Origin: JBBDIX01 sp050486225
Lineage (GTDB): Bacteria; Actinomycetota; Nitriliruptoria; Nitriliruptorales; Nitriliruptoraceae
Direction of reading: 5' to 3'
DNA length: 64,000 nucleotides
Assembly (NCBI GenBank): GCA_050486225.1
Contig: JBJHCV010000011.1
Span: forward strand, 1-64,000
The notes under the pieces are model-generated. The model did not search any database. It saw only the letters and a list, made by a program, of their open reading frames with translations, and was not told the DNA's origin. Each line of letters opens with the position of its first letter. The stretch's first letter is position 1. Of the stretch, positions 34,220 to 43,395 are shown in pieces. The translations under genes and the position numbers were made by a program.

Positions 34220-35788
34220 ATGAGAACGAGAAGGTGGGTACGCCATGTCGCCGTCATCGCGGCAGCACTCATGGTGCTGACCGCGTGTGGCAGCGACGAC
34301 GCCCCCGACGCCGCTCCCGACGCACCGGACGCACCGGACGCCCCTGAGGCGCCCGAGGAGCCCGAGGCGCCGACTGGTCCGTCGGGAACCCTGCGCTATG
34401 GCATGAACTTCACCATGGCCGACTACAACAACCTGACCAAGCCCGGTGAGGGTCACCTGGCGATCGTCTACGAGAAGCTGATCACGCTCGAGGAGGACGG
34501 GGTCACGCTCGTGCCGCAGCTCGCCCACTCGTGGGACGAGGAGCCTGACGCGATCACCCTGTACCTGGAGGAGGGCGTCGTCTTCACCGACGGCACCCCG
34601 TTCGACGCCGACGCCGTCGTCGCGAACATCGAGCGTGTCAGCACCACGCCGGGTGCCTGGCAGTTCATCTTCGACGCGGTCGACGAGGTCGTCGTCGTCG
34701 ACGAGTACACCGTTCGCCTGGAGCTCAGCCGTCCCGACCAGGGACTGCTGCCGAACCTGGCGCGCCGTGGTGCGTTCATGCTCAGCCCGGCGATGATCGA
34801 GTCCGGCGACTACTCGGTGCCGATCGGAACCGGTCCGTGGGTCCTGAACACCGACGAGACCATCCACGAGTCCATCTACGTCTACGACTTCTTCGAGGAC
34901 TACTGGGCGCCCGAGACCATCGGTCCCGAGCGCATCGAGATGGTGATCATCCTGGAGAACGAGTCGCGCTACAACGCCGTGCTCAGCGGTGACGTGGACG
35001 TGGCCAGCGTGGAGCTCCCGTCCGTCGCCCAGGCCGAGGCCGCAGGTCTCGACGTGGTGACCTGGCCGGCGCTTCGCCACGGGTTGAACTTCATCGACCT
35101 CAACGGTGTGTTCGCCGACGAGGACGTGCGCAAGGCGATCTGCTACGGGATCAACTTCGACGAGATCAACGTCGCCCAGTACGACGGGTACTCGCAGTGG
35201 CACGCGCAGCGCCACAACCCGGGCCAGGTCGGCTACGTCGAGGGTCTGCCGGGCTACCCGTACGACCCCGACAGGGCACGTGAGCACCTGGAGGCCGCGG
35301 GCAACCCCGACGTGACCTTCAACTTCGCGTCCAGCCCGCCGCAGGCGACCCAGAACGAGCTGTTCCGGGCGCAGATGGCCGAGATCGGCATCACCGTCGA
35401 ACTCGACGCGCTGACCAGCCCGCAGTACTTCTCCGAGTACCAGACGGGCGCGTACGACGCGTACTTCAACACCAGTTCCGCGGAGGACACGGGCATCCCG
35501 GGCTTCTACCACTTCCGGTGGACGCCCAACGGGACCGCGAACCCGCTGAACAACTCGGTGCCTGAACTCGACGAGATCATCGAGCGTGGCTTCGCGGCCG
35601 AGACGCTCGCCGAGCAGACCGAGATCTGGGAGGAGTTCACCCAGACCGTGTACGACATGGCACTCGCGTGTGGGTTCTACGACCTGCCGCACGCCGCGAT
35701 CTGGAGCCCCGACCGCGTGGAGAACGTCCGCGGCCAGGTCTGGTTCCCGTCGCACCTGCGCTACCGCGACATCCGGGTCCTCGACTGA
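34220..35788 (+). CDS. Extracellular solute-binding lipoprotein, family 5 (DppA-like)
   Basis: A 522-residue lipoprotein. The signal peptide ends in the lipobox LTAC (Cys about residue 22), followed by an acidic Pro/Asp/Ala-Glu linker to about residue 57 that tethers the protein to the membrane. The SBP_bac_5 domain fills the rest. It should deliver the substrate to the importer encoded at 28435-32371. ATG 34220 follows GAGGAGAG. The 205-base gap upstream holds no supported gene. The ligand-binding pocket cannot be read from sequence; peptides, opines or other amides are the usual ligands. Confidence 0.92.
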   Translation: MRTRRWVRHVAVIAAALMVLTACGSDDAPDAAPDAPDAPDAPEAPEEPEAPTGPSGTLRYGMNFTMADYNNLTKPGEGHLAIVYEKLITLEEDGVTLVPQLAHSWDEEPDAITLYLEEGVVFTDGTPFDADAVVANIERVSTTPGAWQFIFDAVDEVVVVDEYTVRLELSRPDQGLLPNLARRGAFMLSPAMIESGDYSVPIGTGPWVLNTDETIHESIYVYDFFEDYWAPETIGPERIEMVIILENESRYNAVLSGDVDVASVELPSVAQAEAAGLDVVTWPALRHGLNFIDLNGVFADEDVRKAICYGINFDEINVAQYDGYSQWHAQRHNPGQVGYVEGLPGYPYDPDRAREHLEAAGNPDVTFNFASSPPQATQNELFRAQMAEIGITVELDALTSPQYFSEYQTGAYDAYFNTSSAEDTGIPGFYHFRWTPNGTANPLNNSVPELDEIIERGFAAETLAEQTEIWEEFTQTVYDMALACGFYDLPHAAIWSPDRVENVRGQVWFPSHLRYRDIRVLD

Positions 35789-35798
35789 GTGATGTCCG

Positions 35799-35825
35799 AC
35801 CGGCGTGCTGAGACAGCACGCCGGT
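35799..35825 (+). terminator. Hairpin terminator after the binding-protein gene
   Basis: An 11-base perfect stem (ACCGGCGTGCT at 35799-35809 with its complement at 35815-35825) and a five-base loop, ten bases after the stop codon. It marks the end of the importer operon, separating it from the Rid-family gene. Confidence 0.75.
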
Positions 35826-35974
35826 GAACGACTGGCCGAGGCCGTCGCCGGTCGTCCCCGACGGGACGAACTGGCGGCGGCCTCGCCGCTGCGGGCCCTC
35901 CGGCGTCCCCGACGGGTGGTCCCGGTCCGTACCTTCACGGCTGCGAGTCGCTCGCGCCCGAGGACGAGGAACAC

Positions 35975-36367
35975 ATGGACACCTGGCAACGACGCGCCGT
36001 CCCCGTGCCCGAGCTCTACGACTCGAGGCCCTATGCCTACGAGCAGTGCATCGTCGCGGGACCCCTCGTCTTCGTGGCGGGCCAGACCGCCTGGGACCCG
36101 GAGGAGGGCGCGCCGGTCGGCATCGAGGCGCAGTCCCGCGCGGTGTTCCGCAAGGTCGAACTCGCGCTGGCCGCAGCCGACGCCGGACTGGAGCACCTGG
36201 TGTCGATGACGGTGTTCCTCACCGACGCGCGACTGGGTCACGGGTTCCTGAAGGTGCGCGCCGAGGTGCTCCCCGAGCCGTATCCCGCAAGTGCGATGGT
36301 GACCGTGGCCCAGCTCGCGATCCCGGAGATGCTCGTCGAGGTACAGGCAACGGCCGTGCGGCCATGA
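35975..36367 (+). CDS. Rid-family (YjgF/UK114) protein without the RidA arginine
   Basis: A 130-residue single-domain protein of the YjgF/YER057c/UK114 fold, normally a homotrimer. RidA deaminates reactive 2-aminoacrylate and imines using an arginine in the pARscV motif. Here the segment reads YPASAMVTVAQL, so that arginine is absent, placing the protein in one of the other Rid subfamilies that accompany catabolic operons. ATG 35975 follows GAGGAA. Its stop overlaps the MFS start (ATGA). A role as a hydrolase for an imine, enamine or carbamoyl intermediate is possible. Confidence 0.88.
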   Translation: MDTWQRRAVPVPELYDSRPYAYEQCIVAGPLVFVAGQTAWDPEEGAPVGIEAQSRAVFRKVELALAAADAGLEHLVSMTVFLTDARLGHGFLKVRAEVLPEPYPASAMVTVAQLAIPEMLVEVQATAVRP

Positions 36368-37623
36368 CCGACGAGACGGGCGCGTCCGGGGCCGGTGAGC
36401 CCGCGGACGAACCGAAGGTCACGGCCTGGTCCCCGCTGCGGGCCCCGCTGTTCCGGGCGATCTTCCTCGCGTCGCTCATCACGCAGATCGCCCGGTGGAT
36501 GCACGACACCAGTGCCTCGTGGCTCATGACCACGCTCACGGACCTGCCCCTGCTCGTCGCACTGATGCAGACCGCCCTGGTGCTGCCCGTGTTCATCCTC
36601 GCCGTGCCCGCAGGGGTGCTGTCGGACCTGTTCGACCGGCGACGGTGGCTCATCTTCGCCCAGAGCTGGCTGGTGGCGACCGCAGCGGCCATCGGGGTGC
36701 TGACCCTCCTCGACCGGATCGAACCCTGGTCCCTGCTCGCCCTGACGTTCTGCCTCGGGGTCGGTACCGCGTTGAACATGCCCGCGATGGACGCGATCAT
36801 CCCTGAACTCGTGGACCGTCGCGACCTCGCCGGGGCCGTCGCACTCAAGGGACTCACGATCAACGTGGCTCGGGCACTCGGACCAGCCGTCGGGGGGCTG
36901 TTGCTCGCCGTGATCGGTCCGGGCACCGTGTTCCTCGTGAACGCCTCGGCCTTCGGGTTGGTGGTGATCGTGCTGCTGCGGTGGAAGCGGCGAAGTCCTC
37001 CACGTGTCGACGAGCGCCCCGGCTTCGTCGAGGCGCTGCGCATCGGCATTCGCTACACGCGGCAGTCCCCGGAGATGCGGGCGTGCCTGATCCGGGCGAC
37101 GTTGTGGATCCTCGCCGCGAGCGCCCTGTGGTCCCTGCTGCCGCTGGTCGCGCGACAGGCCGGCCTGGGACCGGCGGGCTACGGGTGGCTGCTGGGCGTC
37201 GTCGGATCCGGGGCCGTGCTCGGCGTGATGATGATGACCAGGGCCCGTCGTCGTTTCGGCGTCGACGTCGTCATGGGCGCGTCGCTCGTGTTCGCGGCGA
37301 TCGGCCTCGTGGGATTTGCCACCGTGCGGGTCTTCCTGCCGCTGATGGCGTTTGCCTTCGTCTCCGGCATCGGGTGGGTCGGTTACGCGGCGACGCTCAA
37401 CACGGTCGTCCAGCAGGTCCTGCCCGGATGGGTGCGTGCACGAGCGATCGCGATCTACATCGTCGTCCAGCAGGGCGCGATGGCGGTGGGCGCGGCGGTG
37501 TGGGGGGCCACGGCGACCATCTTCTCGATCCCGACCGCCCTGTTGGCCTCGTCGGTGGCGCTCGTGGCGTGTGTCTGGACCGTCCGCCGTTGGCCGCTCG
37601 CGGGGTATCCGGCGGTGCGTTGA
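36364..37623 (+). CDS. MFS transporter, MFS_3 (EntS-like exporter) family
   Basis: A 419-residue twelve-helix protein of the group that includes enterobactin exporter EntS and macrolide efflux proteins. It has a cytoplasmic N-terminus of about 20 residues and motifs LPVFILAVPAGVLSDLFDRRRW and NMPAMDAIIPELVDR. ATG 36364 is coupled to the Rid-family gene by an ATGA overlap. Three bases separate its stop from the convergent PucR gene. An export role for an intermediate or toxic by-product is likely, though unproven. Confidence 0.87.
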   Translation: MTDETGASGAGEPADEPKVTAWSPLRAPLFRAIFLASLITQIARWMHDTSASWLMTTLTDLPLLVALMQTALVLPVFILAVPAGVLSDLFDRRRWLIFAQSWLVATAAAIGVLTLLDRIEPWSLLALTFCLGVGTALNMPAMDAIIPELVDRRDLAGAVALKGLTINVARALGPAVGGLLLAVIGPGTVFLVNASAFGLVVIVLLRWKRRSPPRVDERPGFVEALRIGIRYTRQSPEMRACLIRATLWILAASALWSLLPLVARQAGLGPAGYGWLLGVVGSGAVLGVMMMTRARRRFGVDVVMGASLVFAAIGLVGFATVRVFLPLMAFAFVSGIGWVGYAATLNTVVQQVLPGWVRARAIAIYIVVQQGAMAVGAAVWGATATIFSIPTALLASSVALVACVWTVRRWPLAGYPAVR

Positions 37624-37626
37624 CGA

Positions 37627-39279
37627 TCAGCCGTCGTCGCCGACCCGGCTCCCGACGCCGGTCGGGTCGTCGCGAGACGACCGCAGCGCCAGGTAGGCGA
37701 CGTACAGGGACATGCGCGTCTCGATCGCGTCGAGGTCGACGCCGAGCACCCGTTCCACCCGCTGGAGTCTCTGGTACAGGGTTGGCCGGCTGATCCCGAG
37801 CGCGTCGGCCGCGGCGGACTTGTTGCCGCCGTGGTCCAGGAACGCGCCGAGCGCGGCCATCAGCGAGGGTTCCGCGACGTCCGCCTCCTGCAGCACGGGA
37901 CCCAGCTGGCGTTCCACGAACCGCTGCATGCGCGGGTCGTCGCGCAGCAGCTGCACGAGACCGGCGAGCCGGATGTCCTCCGGGGTCCACAGCGACCGGT
38001 CGTCTGCGGTGGGGATCGCGGCGGTCGCGACCTGCTCCGCCTCCACGAACGCGTCGCGCAGGTCCCGCAGGTCCGTGACGACCGACGACGCGGCGACGAC
38101 GACCGCGGGCAGGCCGTGGGCCGCGAGGTCGGCGTGCACTCGTGCAGCGAGCTGCTCGCAGGCGTCGAGCAGGGACCCGGCGTCGCCCTCGCGGGCCACG
38201 ACGAGGCCGATCTCGTCAGAGGGCAGCGGTCCTCCGATGGCCTGCAGCCCACACGCACGGATCGACCCGGTCAGGACCCGACCGATCTGGGTCAGGTCAC
38301 GTTCGAGCGTGTCGGATCGCTGGTCGGTGGTCCGAGGCCGCAGGACGAGTGCGGCGAGGAGGCGATCGTGCAACGGGGTGCCGAGAGCCGCGGCACGCGC
38401 GGCGAGTGAGGACAGCGACGTCGTCCCGTGGCGGATCTGCGCGATGAGCGTGCGCTCCGCGTGGGTCTCGAACGAGTCGCGTTCGTGGTCGCCGAGCCGG
38501 TTGAGGACCAGTGCGGTCGCGGCGCGTTCCACGATGCTCGTGGCGAACTGGGGCTGGTCGACCGCTCGAGCGTCGAGGCGCATCAGGAGCCGGCCCCACC
38601 GCTCGCCGCGGGCGCCGACGTCGGCGACCAGCCAGGCCTCGGAACCCTGCTGGGCGACCCCGATGCGGTCGGCCACCGTGAGGGCTCGGGAGCGTCGCGC
38701 CCACCCATCGAGGAAGTTGGCCAGAGACCCGCCGGGGTTGTGGGCGGCGATGACGCGGTGCGTCAGGTTCTCCAGCACGACCGGCAGGCCGGACAGGTTC
38801 GCGGCCTCGCCGACGATGTCGTCGGCCGACGCTCCCTCGACCGCCAGTTCCGTGAACACGGTGTGCACGCGCTGGACCTGCTCGAGTACCGACACGTGGC
38901 GGTTGATGATGTCGACGTGCACCGCCTCGGTCACCCGGACGAAGCGGATCTCGTGGTCCAGCACGATCAGTGGAAAGCGTCGCCGCCGCGCCGTCTCGAG
39001 CATGGCCCGCGGGAGTTCGGTGAAGCGCCGCCCCAGTTCGACCACCACACCGGTCGCCTGCACCCGGACGAGGTCCTCGATGTAGCGCTGGAGTTCCCGG
39101 GGTTCGTCGGGCAGGCCGATGCCCGTGGTGAGGATGAGTTCGCCCCCCTGCAGCAGGTGGGCGATGTCGGGCAGTTCGCTCACGTGCACCCAGCGGACCG
39201 GGTCGTCGAGTCGCTGTTCCCCCGCGAGCACTCTGGGCCCGCCACGTTCCAGTTCTGGTGTCGCCAGGACCTCGCGCAA
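37627..39279 (-). CDS. PucR-family transcriptional regulator
   Basis: A 550-residue regulator. The N-terminal PucR domain (about 1-155, with WVHVSELPDIAHLLQGGELILTTG) senses a small ligand, a central GGDEF-like/CdaR region follows, and the C-terminal helix-turn-helix (NKSAAADALGISRPTLYQRL) binds DNA. The most likely start is TTG 39279, though no ribosome site is close; GGAGGAA lies further upstream, so the true start may differ. PucR-type proteins mostly activate genes for purine, amino-acid or amine use. It is divergent from the semialdehyde dehydrogenase gene, its probable target. Confidence 0.9.
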   Translation of the reverse strand: MREVLATPELERGGPRVLAGEQRLDDPVRWVHVSELPDIAHLLQGGELILTTGIGLPDEPRELQRYIEDLVRVQATGVVVELGRRFTELPRAMLETARRRRFPLIVLDHEIRFVRVTEAVHVDIINRHVSVLEQVQRVHTVFTELAVEGASADDIVGEAANLSGLPVVLENLTHRVIAAHNPGGSLANFLDGWARRSRALTVADRIGVAQQGSEAWLVADVGARGERWGRLLMRLDARAVDQPQFATSIVERAATALVLNRLGDHERDSFETHAERTLIAQIRHGTTSLSSLAARAAALGTPLHDRLLAALVLRPRTTDQRSDTLERDLTQIGRVLTGSIRACGLQAIGGPLPSDEIGLVVAREGDAGSLLDACEQLAARVHADLAAHGLPAVVVAASSVVTDLRDLRDAFVEAEQVATAAIPTADDRSLWTPEDIRLAGLVQLLRDDPRMQRFVERQLGPVLQEADVAEPSLMAALGAFLDHGGNKSAAADALGISRPTLYQRLQRVERVLGVDLDAIETRMSLYVAYLALRSSRDDPTGVGSRVGDDG

Positions 39280-39397
39280 TCGGGGCAGCGCGGGGGACGG
39301 GCGTTCCTCCGCGCCCAGGCCTGCGCCGGGAGTGGTGACGGCACCGATGGCTCAGCCGATCCGTGGACGAGTCGGTCAGTCTGTAAGGCTGGGGTGA

Positions 39398-39432
39398 TTG
39401 CGGCCTTGCAGGGTGCGCATTGTAGTGTGCGC
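39398..39432 (+). promoter_or_regulatory. Semialdehyde dehydrogenase promoter with inverted repeat
   Basis: A -35-like TTGCGG (39398-39403) and a -10 box TAGTGT (39423-39428) are spaced by 19 bases. The inverted repeat GCGCA-N8-TGCGC (39415-39432) covers the -10 box and is a candidate PucR site. The rest of the 248-base gap between the PucR gene and the dehydrogenase gene shows no gene. Confidence 0.45.
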
Positions 39433-39527
39433 CTTGCCGGCGAGAATGTGACACGGCCCCGACGTCGACCGCACTCGGCGTCGACGCACCGCCTGCCGAA
39501 CGCCATCCACGCACCCGGGAATGAACC

Positions 39528-41021
39528 ATGACGCACATCATCGAGCACTGGATCGACGGCTCGGTCGTCTCCTCGACGAGCGACCGCACCGCCCCCGTCA
39601 GCAACCCGGCGACCGGCGAGATCACCGCCAACGTCGTGCTGGGTTCCTCGGCCGACGTCGACCGGGCGGTCGCGTCTGGCCAGCAGGCCTACCGGGAGTG
39701 GGGGACGGCGCCGATCAGCCGGCGCACGCGCGTCCTGTTCGCGTTCCGTGAACTCGTCCGGGCACACCAGGACGACCTCGCGCGAGCGATCACCGCGGAG
39801 CACGGAAAGACGTTCGACGACGCGCGTGGAGAGGTCCAGCGTGGCCTCGAGGTCGTCGAGTTCGCGTGTGGCATCGGACACCTCGCCAAGGGCGAGTTCA
39901 GTGTCGACGTGTCCACCGCGGTCGACTCGCACTCGCTGCGCCAGCCGCTCGGGGTCGTCGTAGGGATCACGCCGTTCAACTTCCCGGTGATGGTGCCGAT
40001 GTGGATGCACCCGGTCGCCATCGCGTGCGGGAACTCGTTCGTCCTCAAGCCGAGCGAGAAGGACCCCACCCCGTCGATGCTGACCGCGGAACTGTGGCAG
40101 CAGGCGGGCCTCCCCGACGGGGTGTTCAACGTCGTCCACGGGGACAAGGAGGTCGTCGACGCGCTGCTGACCCACCCCGGGGTCGCCGCCACCAGCTTCG
40201 TGGGATCCACGCCCATCGCCCGGTACGTGTACGAGACAAGCGCCCAGCACGGCAAGCGTGTCCAGGCGCTCGGCGGTGCGAAGAACCACATGGTGGTCCT
40301 GCCGGACGCCGACCTCGACGGGGCCGCGGACGCCGCCGTCAGTGCGGGGTACGGCTCGGCCGGTGAGCGCTGCATGGCGATCTCGGTGGTCGTCGCCGTC
40401 GGTGACGTCGCCGACGACCTGGTCGCCGCGATCGCCGACCGCGCGAAGCGGCTCAGCGTCGGCCCGGGCGACACCGAGGGCGTGGAGATGGGTCCGCTGG
40501 TGACCGGTGAGCACCGCGCGCGGGTGGCCGGACTGGTCGACGCAGGTGCCGACGAGGGCGCAGACCTGGTGGTCGACGGTCGCGGCCTGACCGTCGACGG
40601 GTACGACGACGGATTCTGGCTCGGCCCGACGCTCTTCGACCGGGTCAAGCCGGGCATGACGATCTACGACGAGGAGATCTTCGGCCCCGTGCTGTCGGTG
40701 GTGCGCGTGGAGACGCTCGCCGAGGCGATCGAACTGGTCAACGCCAACCCGTACGGCAACGGCACGGCGGTGTTCACCCGCGACGGCGGTGCCGCCCGCA
40801 CGTTCTCCACGAACATCCGGGTCGGGATGGTCGGTGTCAACGTCCCGATCCCGGTGCCGATGGCCTACTACAGCTTCGGCGGCTGGGCCGACTCGATCTT
40901 CGGCGACCAGCGGATGCACGGCGAGGACGGCGTGCGCTTCTACACGCGCGCCAAGACGGTCACCTCGCGCTGGCCGAACGCGTCGGCGGGAATCGACCTC
41001 GTGATGCCGACCTCCAGCTGA
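39528..41021 (+). CDS. mmsA: Methylmalonate-semialdehyde dehydrogenase (CoA-acylating)
   Basis: A 497-residue aldehyde dehydrogenase. The nucleophile is Cys282 in GERCMAIS. GGAKNHMVVLPDADLD and PFNFPVMVPMWMHPVA are signatures of the MmsA/IolA branch, which converts methylmalonate semialdehyde or malonate semialdehyde with CoA and NAD to propionyl-CoA or acetyl-CoA. This fits an end step in catabolism of valine, pyrimidines, beta-alanine or inositol. ATG 39528 has only a weak ribosome site. The beta-hydroxyacid dehydrogenase (49045) and class III aminotransferase (50955) in the window could supply its semialdehyde. Confidence 0.93.
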   Translation: MTHIIEHWIDGSVVSSTSDRTAPVSNPATGEITANVVLGSSADVDRAVASGQQAYREWGTAPISRRTRVLFAFRELVRAHQDDLARAITAEHGKTFDDARGEVQRGLEVVEFACGIGHLAKGEFSVDVSTAVDSHSLRQPLGVVVGITPFNFPVMVPMWMHPVAIACGNSFVLKPSEKDPTPSMLTAELWQQAGLPDGVFNVVHGDKEVVDALLTHPGVAATSFVGSTPIARYVYETSAQHGKRVQALGGAKNHMVVLPDADLDGAADAAVSAGYGSAGERCMAISVVVAVGDVADDLVAAIADRAKRLSVGPGDTEGVEMGPLVTGEHRARVAGLVDAGADEGADLVVDGRGLTVDGYDDGFWLGPTLFDRVKPGMTIYDEEIFGPVLSVVRVETLAEAIELVNANPYGNGTAVFTRDGGAARTFSTNIRVGMVGVNVPIPVPMAYYSFGGWADSIFGDQRMHGEDGVRFYTRAKTVTSRWPNASAGIDLVMPTSS

Positions 41022-41058
41022 TGCCCCCGGCGGGCACCTCGTCCACAGGACCCCGACG

Positions 41059-41949
41059 ATGATCGTCGGGGTCCTGTACGCGTTCGCAGCGGCGAGCGGA
41101 TTCGCGCTCTTCCAGCTCACCAACCGCCGAGCCCTGCACGGCATCGACGTCTACCGCGGAACCCTGCAGTTGCTGGTCGCGGGCACAGCGACCCTCACGC
41201 TCATCGCCGCGGCGACGGGATCCTTCGCGGCCCTGGCCGGCGCCTCCGCGCGTTCGGTGGTCATGGCAGGGCTCGCCGGGTTCGTCCACTTCTTCCTCGG
41301 GTGGACGCTGCTGGGTGCGGGCCAGACCCGCATCGGTGTCGCCAGGACCAGTGCACTGCTCGGCACGATGCCACTGTGGGGCGCGCTGGTCGCGACGCTG
41401 TTCCTCGGGCAACCGTTCACGTCCCGGCACCTCGCGGGACTGGTGTTCGTCGTGGCCGGTGTCGCGGTGGTGGCGCTCAACCGTCCGGTCGGCGGGGTGC
41501 GCCCCGCCGGCAGCGTGCTGGGCGTTGCCAGCGGACTGGGCACGGCGCTGTGCTGGGGGTCGTCCCCGGTGTTCGTGTTCGGTGCGCTCGAGACCATCGA
41601 CTCGCCCCTGATGGTGGCGCTGATCGGGATGGCGGCGAGCACCGTCGTGTACGCCGTGCTGGTGGCCGTGGCCCCGGGGCGCGTGCGACGAGCGCCGGTC
41701 ACCCGTCGCACCTGGGCGCTCGCGGCGCTCGCGGGGTCCTTCGTCGCGACGGGGATCTGGATGATGTGGACCGCGTTCAACCACACGCCGGTGGCGGTGG
41801 CGCTCGCGATCCTGCAGTTCACCCCGCCGATGGTCGCGCTCGCGGCACGGTGGGTCGCCCGCGACGAGCCCACCGGATCGCTCGTGCGCCTGTGGACCGG
41901 CATCGCAGGGATCGTCGGGGGAGCCTGGATCCTCGTCACCGCGGTCTGA
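41059..41949 (+). CDS. DMT-superfamily transporter (EamA)
   Basis: A 296-residue protein with ten membrane helices formed by two EamA repeats (about 1-140 and 155-290). EamA proteins typically export amino acids or other metabolites. ATG 41059 lies 37 bases after the mmsA stop, so the two are probably co-transcribed. The charged segment at about 212-220 is the loop after the seventh helix. The substrate is not known. Confidence 0.88.
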   Translation: MIVGVLYAFAAASGFALFQLTNRRALHGIDVYRGTLQLLVAGTATLTLIAAATGSFAALAGASARSVVMAGLAGFVHFFLGWTLLGAGQTRIGVARTSALLGTMPLWGALVATLFLGQPFTSRHLAGLVFVVAGVAVVALNRPVGGVRPAGSVLGVASGLGTALCWGSSPVFVFGALETIDSPLMVALIGMAASTVVYAVLVAVAPGRVRRAPVTRRTWALAALAGSFVATGIWMMWTAFNHTPVAVALAILQFTPPMVALAARWVARDEPTGSLVRLWTGIAGIVGGAWILVTAV

Positions 41950-42051
41950 CATCCCGCGGGGGACGAGCCCGCGACCAGGCCCGAGCGTGCGCGAGCGACA
42001 CTGAAGGCGCCGATCGGACGGCCGTTGTCCCCCCACGCCCCTCGCACTAGT

Positions 42052-42068
42052 GTCTCTAGTGTATAGAC
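42052..42068. promoter_or_regulatory. Near-palindrome upstream of the orphan binding protein
   Basis: GTCTCTAGTGTATAGAC is an inverted repeat with six of seven matching pairs around GTG. Two -10-like TAGTGT boxes (42048-42053 and 42057-42062) overlap it. The TCTATA/TATAGA flavour resembles the palindrome at 8423-8434, so the same or a related GntR protein could bind. Confidence 0.4.
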
Positions 42069-42113
42069 ATGGCAGGTTCATCCGGCCTGCCCGTCCTGGG
42101 AGAGGGGACTCGC

Positions 42114-43244
42114 ATGAAGCGTCGACTGACCACCCTGCTCGCGGCCGCACTGGCCGCGGCACTCGTCCTGGCCGCGTGTGGCTCGGACGATCCACCGCCC
42201 GCAGCCGAGGCACCGCCGGCGCCGGAGGCGCCGTCGGAACCCGGTGACGACACCGACGACACCGACGAAACTCCCGACGGCCCGCCGTACTTCACGGGAC
42301 CGTCGATCCCGGTGCTCGACATCATCTACGAGCGGGAGCGCTTCCCGCAGCTCATGCTGACGCTGAACAACCAGGACCGCCTGTGGCCCGAGATCTTCGA
42401 CGAGGTCAACGTCATCTACTCGGACGACCCCATCGCACCCCTGGTCGGTGGGGCCGCGTGGATCGCGCTCGGGGAACCGGCGATCGTGTGGCCGGCGATC
42501 GAGCAGGGAGCCATCGACGCGGTGATCGTCGCCATCAGCGCGGACAAGGAGGCGTGGTACCTGTTCGGAAGCCCTGACGTGGCCACGCCCGAGGACCTGG
42601 TCGGCGCGCGCTTCAGCGCCGGTGTCCCGGGAGACAGCTGGAACATCGTCAGCCGGATCATCATGACGGACTTCTGGGGCATCGACCCGGACGACCTGCA
42701 GTGGCTGTCCGTGCCGAGCGCCGACGGCAGGCTCGACGCCATGCTCGCCGGTGAACTCGACGCGTTCAACGGCCAGCCGCGCCACGTGCCCGGTGTCGAG
42801 GAGGCGGGAGGTCACGTCCTGTTCGGCGAGTTCGTGGAGAACGCCCAGCTGCAGTTCATCGTCCCGCGCCAGATCTGGGAGGACCACCGTGACGCGGTGT
42901 GCGCCGCCCTCGAGGGCCAGATGGAGACGGTGACGTGGCTGTTCGACTACGAGGAGGAGCGCGGCGCCGAGAAGGTTCCGGACCTGATCCGGGTCCACGA
43001 GGAGTTCGGGTTCGACTCCGCCGGCGTGGAGGAGGCCTGGCTGAGCACCTACCCGCACACGACCTCGCGCGACATGGGTGCCACGCCCGATGCGCTGGAT
43101 CGCCAGATGGAGATCCACAAGGGTGCGGAGGACCCGGTGATCTCGCAGGACTTCGACTGGCGTGACCACGCGGACTTCTCGTGCCTGTGGGAGCTGCAGG
43201 AGCTCTACGGGCACCCGTTGCGGCCCGACCCGAGTTCGCTCTGA
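42114..43244 (+). CDS. Orphan substrate-binding lipoprotein (NMT1/SsuA-like)
   Basis: A 376-residue lipoprotein with lipobox LAAC (Cys about residue 21) and a Pro/Glu/Asp linker to about residue 60. A periplasmic-binding fold follows, with features of the NMT1/THI5 and TAXI type (VIVAISADKEAWYLFGSPDVATPEDLVGARFS). Such proteins serve ABC importers of sulfonates, nitrate, thiamine precursors or aromatic acids, or TRAP-type systems. No permease or ATPase gene adjoins it, so it must use a transporter encoded elsewhere. ATG 42114 follows GGGAGAGG and places the signal peptide at the N-terminus. Confidence 0.85.
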   Translation: MKRRLTTLLAAALAAALVLAACGSDDPPPAAEAPPAPEAPSEPGDDTDDTDETPDGPPYFTGPSIPVLDIIYERERFPQLMLTLNNQDRLWPEIFDEVNVIYSDDPIAPLVGGAAWIALGEPAIVWPAIEQGAIDAVIVAISADKEAWYLFGSPDVATPEDLVGARFSAGVPGDSWNIVSRIIMTDFWGIDPDDLQWLSVPSADGRLDAMLAGELDAFNGQPRHVPGVEEAGGHVLFGEFVENAQLQFIVPRQIWEDHRDAVCAALEGQMETVTWLFDYEEERGAEKVPDLIRVHEEFGFDSAGVEEAWLSTYPHTTSRDMGATPDALDRQMEIHKGAEDPVISQDFDWRDHADFSCLWELQELYGHPLRPDPSSL

Positions 43245-43295
43245 CGCGGACGACCGCGCGTCGACGGTGAGATCCGTCGATGCCCGGTCGCGATG

Positions 43296-43334
43296 ACGGC
43301 AGACGCCCCGACGCCGAGTCGGGGCGTCTGCCGT
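43296..43334 (+). terminator. Strong intrinsic-type terminator
   Basis: A 17-base perfect stem (43296-43312 pairing with 43318-43334) with loop GCCGA, 52 bases after the stop of the binding-protein gene. It is the most stable hairpin seen in the window. A TAGCCT -10 box for the next gene begins in the base directly after it, so termination and new initiation are adjacent. Confidence 0.85.
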
Positions 43335-43340
43335 TAGCCT
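43335..43340 (+). promoter_or_regulatory. Candidate -10 box of the amidohydrolase at 43396
   Basis: TAGCCT starts right after the terminator stem. It would give a leader of about 50 bases with a GGGGAG ribosome site. TAGCCT also occurs as the -10 box before uppS and nth in this window. Confidence 0.45.
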
Positions 43341-43395
43341 GTCGCCCGACGCAGGGCGGGCCTGCACGGCCCACGTCCCGACCGGGGAGACCTCG

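Noticed and set aside
34011..34223. A 70-codon frame with ATGA overlaps at both ends, between the amidohydrolase and the binding-protein genes
   Set aside because: The coupling at both ends is striking, but many codons end in A (CCA, GCA, CGA, GGA) unlike true genes here, and the protein is a Gly/Ala/Arg/Pro-rich string without structure. It reads as chance.
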